From: Hyperoodon ampullatus
Taxonomy: Eukaryota > Chordata > Mammalia > Artiodactyla > Ziphiidae
Length of the DNA stretch: 64,000 nucleotides
Assembly: GCA_949752795.1 (NCBI GenBank)
Contig: OX457075.1
Location: 1,240,001 to 1,304,000 of the forward strand
Direction of reading: 5' to 3'
Part shown: in pieces, positions 1 through 7,142 of the stretch
How the letters are laid out: the number at the start of each line of letters is the position of its first letter
Position numbering within the stretch: position 1 is the stretch's first letter
Position numbers and translations under genes: made by a program
Notes under the pieces: generated by a model
Database searches by the model: none
Told to the model about the DNA's origin: nothing
The model's input: the letters and a program-made list of their open reading frames with translations, nothing else

Positions 1-54
1 GGTTTAGGGTTAGGTGTAGGGTTTGGTTTAGGGTTAGGGTGGAGTTATAAAATT
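1..54 (+). repeat. Partial HOR copy H0, tail of subunit S22
   Basis: The first 54 bases match the S22 tail that precedes every S1, with the hallmark GGTGTAGGGTTTGGTTTAGG and the S1 left flank GGAGTTAT. In this one copy the flank reads TTATAAAATTG instead of the usual TTATCAAATGG. Confidence 0.9.
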
Positions 55-223
55 GTAAGGTTTAGAGTACAGGTGAGGGTACGGAAACGTGTTAGGGTCA
101 GGGTACGTATTAGGGTACGGGTTGGTGTTTGTGTATGGGTTAAGATTAGGGTACAGGGTTAGGGTAAGATTTAGAGTTAGGGTTACGTTTAGGTTTAGGG
201 TTAGGTTTAGGGATAGCGAGCGG
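55..223 (+). repeat. Subunit S1 of H1 (169 bp)
   Basis: The left flank is GGAGTTATCAAATGG in most copies instead of GCGAACGG. The box GTAAGGTTTAGGGTACAGG is followed by GGAAACGTG, TCAGGG and ACGTATTAGGG. Confidence 0.92.
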
Positions 224-391
224 GTAAGGTTTAGGGTACACATGAGGGTACGAAAACGTGTTAGGGTTAGGGTACATGCTAGGGTTCATGTTATGCTTAG
301 TGCACAGATTAGGATTAGGGTACAGGTTAGGGTAATGTATAGGGGTAGTGTTAGGGATAGGTTTTAGGGTTAGGGTTAGGTTTGGTGAATG
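224..391 (+). repeat. Subunit S2 of H1 (168 bp)
   Basis: Flank ATAGCGAGCGG. The box carries TACACATGAGG. The body has ACATGCTAGGGTTCATG and AGTGCAC. Confidence 0.92.
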
Positions 392-541
392 GTTAATATA
401 TAGTGTACAGGTGAGGGTACAGAAATGTTTTAGTGTACGCGTTAGTGTTCGTGTATGGGTTAGGATTATGGGACGGGTTAGGGTAAGTTTAGGGTTAGAT
501 TTAGGGATAAGATTAGGGTTAAGGTTAGGGATAGCGAACAG
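392..541 (+). repeat. Subunit S3 of H1 (150 bp)
   Basis: Flank GGTGAATGG. The box is altered to GTTAATATTTAGTG in most copies. The body has TTCGTGTATGGG, ATTATGGGACGGG and GGGATAAGATTAGGG. Its last bases form the 5' part of the U1-like site. Confidence 0.92.
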
Positions 542-549
542 GTAAGTAT
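539..549 (+). other. Perfect U1 snRNA-complementary 5' splice site motif (one per HOR)
   Basis: CAGGTAAGTAT matches the 11-base complement of the 5' end of U1 snRNA. It sits at the S3/S4 border. I read the same 11 bases at 4075, 7627, 11176, 14710, 18224, 25322, 28728, 31624, 35170, 38691, 45427, 48925, 52316, 55821 and 60774. H7 has one mismatch (21773), H13 lost the site by rearrangement, and H18 lacks S4. Whether the array is transcribed is unknown. Confidence 0.6.
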
Positions 550-696
550 CAGGTTAAAAGTGAAGGTACGAAAACATGTTAAGCTTAGAGTACGGGTTAG
601 TGTTAGTGTACGGGTTATGATTGGGGTACCATTTAGGGTAAGGTTAGGGTTAGGGTTAGGGATAGGTTTCGGGTTAAGGTTAGGGATAGCGAACGA
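542..696 (+). repeat. Subunit S4 of H1 (155 bp)
   Basis: The box is strongly altered: GTAAGTATCAGGTTAAAAG, then GAAGGTACGAAAACATG. The body has TTAAGCTTAGAG and GGGGTACCATTT. It contains the U1-like site and the start of the candidate intron. Confidence 0.92.
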
Positions 697-763
697 GTAT
701 GGTTCAGGTTACATGTGAGGGTTACGAATATGTGTTAGGGTTATGGTACGTGATAGGTTACGG

Positions 764-769
764 TTTATT
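764..769 (-). other. AATAAA on the minus strand (S5)
   Basis: TTTATT on the + strand is AATAAA on the C-rich strand. It recurs in S5 of most HOR copies and would be a polyadenylation hexamer for a C-rich transcript. Confidence 0.35.
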
Positions 770-774
770 TTTAG
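764..774 (+). other. Acceptor-like pyrimidine tract in S5
   Basis: TTTATTTTTAG is the most pyrimidine-rich stretch of the HOR and ends in AG, 233 nt after the GT of the U1-like site. Other copies read TTTCTTTTTAG (H2, 4300-4310), TTTTTTTTTAG (H12, 38910-38920), TTTATTCTTAG (H6) and TTTACTTTTAG (H15). No strong branch point was seen. Confidence 0.35.
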
Positions 775-871
775 TGTACGGTTTTGGATTAGTGTATGGG
801 TTAGGGTAAGATTTAGGGGCAGGTTTAGGGTTAAGGTTTGGTTTAGCTTTAGGTTTAGTGTTAACGAACGG

Positions 872-1038
872 TTAAGGTTTAGGGTACAGGTGAGGGTACG
901 AAAAGCTTTTAGAGTTAGGAAACGTCTTAGTGGATGGGTTAGTTTTAGTATACGGGTTAGGATTAGGGTACAGGTTAGGGTAAGGATTAGGGTTAGGGTT
1001 AGGTTTAGGTTTAGGGTTAGTGTTAGGTTTCGTGAATG
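872..1038 (+). repeat. Subunit S6 of H1 (167 bp)
   Basis: Flank TTAACGAACGG, consensus box, then GAAAAGCTTTTAG, AAACGTCTTAG and TTTTAGTATACGGG. Confidence 0.92.
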
Positions 1039-1206
1039 GTAAGTTTTAGGGTACAGGTGAGGGTACGAAAACGTGTTAAGTTTAGGGTACCTGTTAGTTT
1101 CCTGGTTAGTTTTAGAGTACGTTTTAGGATAAGAGCACATGTTCGGGTAAGGTTTAGGGTTAGGGTTAAGGTTAGGTTTAGGATTAGTGTTATGGTTATC
1201 AAACAG
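1039..1206 (+). repeat. Subunit S7 of H1 (168 bp)
   Basis: Flank TTTCGTGAATGG, then a near-consensus box. The body has ACCTGTTAGTTTCCTGG, GATAAGAGCACA and ends GTTATGGTTATCAAACAG. Confidence 0.92.
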
Positions 1207-1350
1207 TTAAGTTTTAGGGTACATTTGAGGGTATGAAAAGCTTTTAGGGTTAGGGTATGTGTTAGGATATGTGTTAGTGTTAGTGTATGCATTAGCATTA
1301 GGGTACGGGTTAGGGTTATGTTTAGGGCTAGGGTTAGGGTTAGCGAACAG
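1207..1350 (+). repeat. Subunit S8 of H1 (144 bp)
   Basis: The box carries TACATTTGAGGG, then GAAAAGCTTTTAG and the hallmark GTATGCATTAGCATTAGG. It is one of the shortest subunits and is the one lost in H15. Confidence 0.92.
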
Positions 1351-1505
1351 GTAAACTTTAGGGTACAGGTGAGGGTATGGAAAAGTGTTAGTGTCAGGGT
1401 ATGTGTTAGGGCACATGTTAGTGTGAGTGTATGGTTTAGTATTAGGGTACAGGTTAGGCTAAAGTTTAGGGTTGGTGTTAGGTTTGGATTAGGGTTAGCG
1501 AACAG
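1351..1505 (+). repeat. Subunit S9 of H1 (155 bp)
   Basis: Flank GCGAACAGG. The box begins GTAAACTTT here and GTAACCTTT in most other copies. The body has GAAAAGTGTTAGTGTCAGGG and GGCACATGTTAGTGTGAG. Confidence 0.92.
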
Positions 1506-1672
1506 GTAAGGTTTAGGGTACAGATGAGGGTATGGAAAACTGTTACAGTCAGGGTACGTGTTAGGGCATGGGTTAGTGTTAGTGTATGCGTTAGGATTTG
1601 AGTACGGGTTAGGGTAAGGTGTAGGGTTGGGGTTAGGTTTAGCTTTAGGTTTAGGGGTAGGGTTACCGAAGG
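1506..1672 (+). repeat. Subunit S10 of H1 (167 bp)
   Basis: Box with TACAGATGAGG, then AAAACTGTTACAGTC, ATTTGAGTACGGG and GTGTAGGGTTGGGG. A copy of this subunit replaces S4-S6 in H13. Confidence 0.92.
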
Positions 1673-1840
1673 GTAAGGTTTAGGATACAAATGAGGGTAT
1701 GGCAACGTGTTAGAGTCAGGGTACGTGTTAGGGCATGGTTTAGAGTTGGTGTACGGGTTAGGATTAGGGTACGGGTTAGGGTAAGGGGTAGTGTTGTGGT
1801 TAGGTTTATGTTTAGGGATAGGGTTAGTGTTAGCGAATGG
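1673..1840 (+). repeat. Subunit S11 of H1 (168 bp)
   Basis: Flank TTACCGAAGGG, box GGATACAAATGAGG, then TATGGCAACGTG and AGAGTTGGTGTACGGG. It holds a four-tract G-quadruplex motif. Confidence 0.92.
1767..1788 (+). other. G-quadruplex motif in S11
   Basis: Four G-tracts with three-base loops (TAC, TTA, TAA), the last being GGGG. It recurs in copies where S11 has AAGGGG. It fits the usual G3N1-7 pattern; folding is not shown. Confidence 0.5.
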
Positions 1841-2006
1841 GTAAGGTTTAGGGTACAGTTGAGTGTATGGAAAATTTTAGGGTCAGGGTACGTGTTAGGG
1901 CATGCGTTAGTGTTAGTGTATGGGTTAAGATTAGGGTGCGGGTTAGGGTAAGGTGTAGGTTTGGGGTCCGTTTCGGTTTAGGACTATGGTTCGGGTTAGC
2001 AAACTT
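1841..2006 (+). repeat. Subunit S12 of H1 (166 bp)
   Basis: Box with TACAGTTGAG, then GGAAAATTTTAGGGTCAGGG, and a tail with the unusual non-telomeric stretch GGGGTCCGTTTCGG. Confidence 0.92.
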
Positions 2007-2174
2007 GTAAGGTTTAGGGTATAGGTGAGGTTACAGAAAAGTGTTGGGGTCAGGGTGCGTGTTAAGGCAGAGGTTAGTGTTAGTGTACGGGTTAGGATTA
2101 TGATTCGGGTTGGTGTAAGGTGTAAGGTTAGTGTTAGGTTTAGGTGTAGGGCTAGGGCTAGTGTTCGCGAATGG
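2007..2174 (+). repeat. Subunit S13 of H1 (168 bp)
   Basis: Flank GCAAACTTG, box with TATAGGTGAGG, then GTGTTGGGGTCAGGGTGCG, AAGGCAGAGG and ATTATGATTCGGG. Confidence 0.92.
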
Positions 2175-2341
2175 GTGATGTTTATGGTACAGGTGAGGGT
2201 AAGGAAACGTGTTAGGGTCATGTTACGTGTTAGGGCATGGGTTAGTGTTAGTGTACGGTTTAGGATTAGGGTACGTTTTAGGGTAAAGGTAGGGTTGCGG
2301 TTAGGGTTAGGTTTAGGGTTAGGGTTAGGGTTTGTGAATGG
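2175..2341 (+). repeat. Subunit S14 of H1 (167 bp)
   Basis: Flank TTCGCGAATGG, box GTGATGTTTATGGTACAGG, then GTAAGGAAACGTG and GTCATGTTACGTG. Confidence 0.92.
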
Positions 2342-2491
2342 GTAACATTTAGTGTACAGGTGAGGGAACAAAAATGTTTTAGGGTATGGGTTAGTGTTAG
2401 TGTACGGGTTAGGATTAGGTTACAGGTTAGGGAAAGGTTTAGGTTTAGGTTTAGGGACAGGTTTAAGGTTAAGGTTAGGGACAGTGAACGG
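2342..2491 (+). repeat. Subunit S15 of H1 (150 bp)
   Basis: Flank TTTGTGAATGG, box GTAACATTTAGTGTACAGG, GGGAACAAAAATG. It lacks the 18-bp block after the box that S14 has. Confidence 0.92.
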
Positions 2492-2640
2492 GTAAGTTTC
2501 AGGTTACAGGTGAGGGTACAAAAACAATTTAGGCTTAGGGTACGGGTTACTCTTAGTGTCCAGTTTAGGATTAGTGTACGTTTAGGGTAAGGGTTAGGGT
2601 TAGAGTTAGGTTTAGGCTTAGGGTTACGGTTAGCGAACGG
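2492..2640 (+). repeat. Subunit S16 of H1 (149 bp)
   Basis: Flank ACAGTGAACGG, box GTAAGTTTCAGGTTACAGG (usually ACAGATG), then ACTCTTAGTGTCCAG. Confidence 0.92.
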
Positions 2641-2790
2641 CCAAGCTTTAGGGTACAGGTGAGGGTAAGAATACGTGTTAAGGTTAGGGAACGTGTTAGG
2701 GTACGGGTCAGTGTTAGTGTACATGTTAGGATCAGGGTACGTTTTATTGTAAGGTATAGGGTTAGGGTTAGGGTTAGGTTTAGCGAACGG
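2641..2790 (+). repeat. Subunit S17 of H1 (150 bp)
   Basis: Flank and box GCGAACGGCCAAGCTTTAGG, then GAATACGTG, ACATGTTAGGATCAGGG and GTTTTATTGTAAGG. Confidence 0.92.
2743..2748 (-). other. AATAAA on the minus strand (S17)
   Basis: TTTATT within GTTTTATTGTAAGG of S17 gives a second minus-strand AATAAA per HOR, well conserved between copies. Confidence 0.35.
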
Positions 2791-2958
2791 GTAAGGTTTA
2801 GGGAATAGGTGAGGGCACGCAAACTTTTTAGAGTTACGGTATGTGTTAGGGTACGGGTTAGTGTTAGAGTATGGATTAGGATTAGAGTATGGGTTAGGGT
2901 AAGTGTTAGGGTTAGTGTTAGCTTTATGTTTAAGGTTAGTGTTAGTGTTAGCCAATGG
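2791..2958 (+). repeat. Subunit S18 of H1 (168 bp)
   Basis: Consensus flank GCGAACGG, then GGGCACGCAAACTTTTTAG, GAGTTACGG and TTAGCTTTATGTTTAAGG. Confidence 0.92.
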
Positions 2959-3101
2959 GTAAGCTTTAGGGTACAGGTGAGACTGTGAAAAATGTTAGGT
3001 TTAGGGTACATGTTAGATTACGGGTTAGTGTTAATGTAAGGTTTAGGAATAGGGTATGGTGTAGGGTAAGGTTTAGGGTTAGGTTTAGTGTTAGCACTCG
3101 G
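2959..3101 (+). repeat. Subunit S19 of H1 (143 bp)
   Basis: Flank GCCAATGG. The box is followed by GTGAGACTGTGAAAAAATG and ATGTTAGATTACGGG. It is the shortest subunit. Confidence 0.92.
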
Positions 3102-3267
3102 GTAAGTTTTAGGGTACATGTGAGGATACGAAAACGTGTGAAGTTTAGGGTATGTGTCAGGGTAGGGTTCAGTGTTACAGTACCGGTTAAGGTTAGGTTT
3201 CGTTTAGGATAAGGGTTCGGGTTAGTTAAGGGTTAGGTTTAGGGTTCATGTTAGCATTATAAAACGG
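3102..3267 (+). repeat. Subunit S20 of H1 (166 bp)
   Basis: Flank GCACTCGG, box with TACATGTGAGGATACG, then GTGTGAAG, AGTACCGG and GATAAGGGTTCGGG. Its tail is the breakpoint of both 503-bp fusions. Confidence 0.92.
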
Positions 3268-3423
3268 GTTTAGGGTACAGGTGAGGGTACAAAAAATTTT
3301 TAGTGCTAGCGAACATATTAGGGTATGGGTTAGTGTTAGTGAATGGGTTACGATTGTGATATGGCTTAGGCTAAGGTTTAGGGTTAAGGTAGGTTTAGGT
3401 TTAGTGTTAGGGTTAGCGAACGG
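3268..3423 (+). repeat. Subunit S21 of H1 (156 bp)
   Basis: The flank AAAACGGGTTTAGGG lacks the GTAAG of the box. The body has GTGCTAGCGAAC and GATTGTGATATGGCTTAGG. GCTAGC seems to occur once per HOR, here. Confidence 0.92.
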
Positions 3424-3589
3424 GTAAGTTTTAGGGTACAGGTGAGGGTACGAAAACGTGTTAGTGTTAGGTTATGTGTTAGGGTAAGGGTTACTGTTAG
3501 TGTACGGTTTAGGTTTAGGGTACGGGTTAGGGTAAGGTTTAGGGTTAGGTGTAGGGTTTGGTTTAGGGTTAGGGTGGAGTTATCAAATG
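3424..3589 (+). repeat. Subunit S22 of H1 (166 bp)
   Basis: This subunit is closest to the consensus box: GCGAACGGGTAAG, TTTAGGGTACAGG, GAAAACGTG. The tail carries GGTGTAGGGTTTGG. Confidence 0.92.
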
Positions 3590-6500
3590 GTAAGGTTTAG
3601 GGTACAGGTGAGGGTACGGAAACGTGTTAGTGTCAGGGTACGTATTAGCGTACGGGTTAGTGTTAGTGCATGGGTTAAGATTAGGGTACAGGGTTAGGGT
3701 AAGATTTAGAGTTAGGGTTACGTTTAGGTTTAGGGTTAGGTTTACGGATAGCGAGCGGGTAAGGTTTAGGGTACACATGAGGGTACGGAAACGTGTTAGG
3801 CTTAGGGTACATGCTAGGGTTCATGTTAGGCTTAGTGCACGGATTAGGATTAGGGTACAGGTTAGGGTAAGGTATAGGGATAGGGTTAGGGATAGGTTTT
3901 AGGGTTAGGGTTAGGTTTGGTGAATGGTTAATATTTAGTGTACAGGTGAGGGTACAGAAATGTTTTAATGTACGCGTTAGTGTTCGTGTATGGGTTAGGA
4001 TTATGGGACGTGTTAGGTTAAGTTTTAGGGTTAGGTTTAGGGATAAGATTAGGGCTAAGGTTAGGGATAGCAAACAGGTAAGTATCAGGTTAAAAGTGAA
4101 GGTACGAAAACATGTTAAGCTTAGAGTACGGGTTAGTGTTAGTGTACGGGTTATGATTGGGGTACCATTTAGGGTAAGGTTAGGGTTAGGGTTAGGGATA
4201 GGTTTAGGGTTAAGGTTAGGGATAGCGAACGGGTATGGTTCAGGTTACATGTGAGGGTTACGAATACGTGTTAGGGTTATGGTACGTGATAGGTTATGGT
4301 TTCTTTTTAGTGTACGGTTTAGGATTAGTGTATGGGTTAGGGTAAGATTTAGGGGCAGGTTTAGGGTTAAGGTTTGGTTTAGGTTTAGGTTTAGTGTTAA
4401 CGAACGGGTAAGGTTTAGGGTACAGGTGAGGGTACGAAAAGCTTTTAGGGTTAGGAAACGTCTTAGTGTATGGGTTAGTTTTAGTATACGGGTTAGGATT
4501 AGGGTACAGTTTAGGGTAAGGATTAGGGTTAGGGTTAGGTTTAGGTTTAGGGTTAGTGTTAGGTTTCGTGAATGGTAAGTTTTAGGGTACAGGTGAGGGT
4601 AGGAAAATGTGTTACGTTTAGGGTACTTGTTAGTTTCCTGGTTAGTTTTAGAGTACGTTTTAGGATAAGAGCGCAGGTTCGGGTATGGTTTAGGGTTAGG
4701 GTTAGGGTTAGGTTTAGGATTAGTGTTATGGTTATCACACAGTTAAGTTTTAGGGTACATTTGAGGGTATGAAAAGCTTTTAGGGTTAGGGTATGTGTTA
4801 GGATATGTGTTAGTGTTAGTGTATGCATTTGCATTAGGGTACGGGTTAGGGTTATGTTTAGGGCTAGGGTTAGGGTTAGCGAACAGGTAACCTTTAGGGT
4901 ACAGGTGAGGGTATGGAAAAGTGTTAGTGTCAGGGTATGTATTAGGGCACATGTTAGTGTGAGTGTATGGTTTAGTATTAGGGTACGGGTTAGGCTACAG
5001 ATTAGGGTTGTGGTTAGGTTTGGATTAGGGGTAGGGTTAGGGTTAGTGAACAGGTAAGGTTTAGGATACAGATGAGGGTATGGAAAACTGTTACAGTCAG
5101 GGTACGTGTTAGGGCATGGGTTAGTGTTAGTGTATGCGTTAGGATTTGAGTACCGGTTAGGGTAAGGTGTAGGGTTGGGGTTGGTTTAGGTTTAGGTTTA
5201 GGTTTAGGGGTAGGGTTACCGAAGGGTAAGGTTTAGGATACAAATGAGGGTATGGCAACGTGTTAGAGTCAGGGTACGTGTTAGGGCATGGTTTAGAGTT
5301 GGTGTACGGGTTAGGATTAGGGTACGGGTTAGGGTAAGGGGTAGGGTTGTGGTTAGGTTTATGTTTAGGGCTAGGGTAAGGGTTAGCGAATGGGTAAGGT
5401 TTAGGGTACAGTTGAGGCTATGGAAAATTCTATGGTCAGGGTACGTGTTAGGGCATGCGTTAGTGTTAGATTATGGGTTAAGATTAGGGTGCGGGTTAGG
5501 GTAAGGTGTAGGTTTGGGGTCCGTTTCGGTTCAGGACTACAGTTCGGGTTAGCAAACTTGTAATGTTTAGGGTATAGGTGAGGTTACAGAAAAGTGTTGG
5601 GGTCAGGGTGCGTGTTAAGGCAGAGGTTAGTGTTAGTCAACGGGTTAGGATTATGATTCGGGTTGGTGTAAGGTGTAGGGTTAGTGTTAGGTTTAGTTGT
5701 AGGGCTAGGGCTAGTGTTGGCGAATGGGTGATGTTTATGGTACAGGTGAGGGTAATGAAATGTGTTAAGGTCATGTTACGTGTTAGGGCATGGGTTAGTG
5801 TTAGTGTACGGGTTAGGATTAGGGTACGGTTTAGGGTAAAGTTAGGGTTGCGGTTAGGGTTAGGTTTAGGGTTAGGGTTAGGGTTTGTGAATGGGTAACA
5901 TTTAAGTACAGTTGAGGGAACAAAAATGTTTTAGGGTACGGGTCAGTGTTAGTGTACGGGTTAGGATTAGGTTACGGGTTAGGGAAAGGTTTAGGTTTAG
6001 GTTTAGGGACAGGTTTAAGGTTAAGGTTAGGGACAGTGAACGGGTAAGTTTCAGGTTACAGATGAGGGTACAAAAACATTTTAGGCTTAGGGTACGGGTT
6101 ACTCTTAGTGTCCAGTTTAGGATTAGTGTACGTTTAGGGTAAGGGTTAGGGTTAGAGTTAGGTTTAGGCTTAGGGTTACGGTTAGCAAACGGCCAAGCTT
6201 TAGGGTACAGGTGAGGGTAAGAATACGTGTTAAGGTTAGGGAACGTGTTAGGGTACGGGTTAGTGTTAGTGTACATGTTAGGATCAGGGTACGTTTTATT
6301 GTAAGGTATAGGGTTAGGGTTAGGGTTAGGTTTAGCGAACGGGTAAGGTTTAGGGTATAGGTGAGGGCACGCAAACTTTTTAGAGTTACGGTATGTGTTA
6401 GGGTACGGGTTAGTGTTAGAGTGTGGATTAGGATTAGAGTATGGGTTAAGGTAAGTGTTAGGGTTAGTGTTAGCTTTATGTTTAAGGTTAGTGTTAGTGT

Positions 6501-7142
6501 TAGCCAATGGGTAAGCTTTAGGGTACAGGTGAGACTGTGAAAAAATGTTAGGTTTAGGGTACATGTTAGATTGCGGGTTAGTGTTAATGTAAGGTTTAGG
6601 AATAGGGTATGGTGTAGGCTAAGGTTTAGGGTTAGGTTTAGTGTTAGCACTCGGGTAAGTTTTAGGGTACATGTGAGGATACGAAAACGTGTGAAGTTTA
6701 GGGTATGTGTCAGGGTAGGTTTCACTGTTAGAGTACTGGTTAGGGTTAGGGTTCGTTTAGGATAAGGGTTCGGGTTAGTTAAGGGTTAGGTTTAGGGTTC
6801 ATGTTAGCATTAGAAAACGGGTTTAGGGTACAGGTGAGGGTACAAAATCTTTTTAGTGCTAGCGAACTTTTTAGGGTATGGGTTAGTGTTAGTGAATGGG
6901 TTATGATTGTGATATGGCTTAGGCTAAGGTTTAGGGTTAAGGTAGGTTTAGGTTTAGTGTTAGGGTTAGCGAACGGGTAAGTTTTTGGGTACAGGTGAGG
7001 GTACGAAAACGTGTTAGTGTTAAGTTATGTGTTAGGGTAAGGGTTACTGTTAGTGTACGGTTTAGGTTTAGGGTACGGGTTAGGGTAACGTTTAGGGTTA
7101 GGTGTAGGGTTTGGTTTAGGGTTAGGGTGGAGTTATCAAATG
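3590..7142 (+). repeat. HOR copy H2 (3553 bp)
   Basis: All 22 subunits are present. The T-rich tract in S5 reads TTTCTTTTTAG (4300-4310). The S14 box reads GTAATGAAATGTG, as in H8. In S21 AAAATCTTTTT replaces the usual AAAAACTTTTT, a variant also seen at the end of H13. Confidence 0.95.

Larger units (their letters stand above)
697..871 (+). repeat. Subunit S5 of H1 (175 bp)
   Basis: Box GTATGGTTCAGGTTACATG, GAATACGTG in most copies, then ACGTGATAGG and the T-rich tract TTTATTTTTAG, the longest pyrimidine run of the HOR. Confidence 0.92.
55..3589 (+). repeat. HOR copy H1 (reference, 22 subunits, 3535 bp)
   Basis: This copy is used as the reference. It contains S1-S22 in order, each starting at a GTAAG-like box. 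Variants it shares almost only with the first 1.5 kb of H11 include GTTGGTGTTTGTG in S1, GTTATGCTTAGTGCACAG in S2, AATATATAG in S3, GAATATGTG in S5, CATGTTCGGG in S7 and a 12-bp loss at the end of S9. Confidence 0.95.

Noticed and set aside
46..52. TATA box (TATAAAA) at the left edge of H1
   Set aside because: It arises from a single variant of TTATCAAATGG found in all other copies, so it is one mutation and not a conserved promoter element.
2161..2180. CENP-B box (TTCGCGAATGGG in S14, TTTCGTGAATGG in S7)
   Set aside because: Both start with TTCG, but the required A and the CGGG at their fixed spacing are missing.
4300..4310. Transcription terminator (T-run TTTCTTTTTAG)
   Set aside because: No GC hairpin precedes it. 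A run of five or more T could stop RNA polymerase III, but no Pol III promoter boxes were found.
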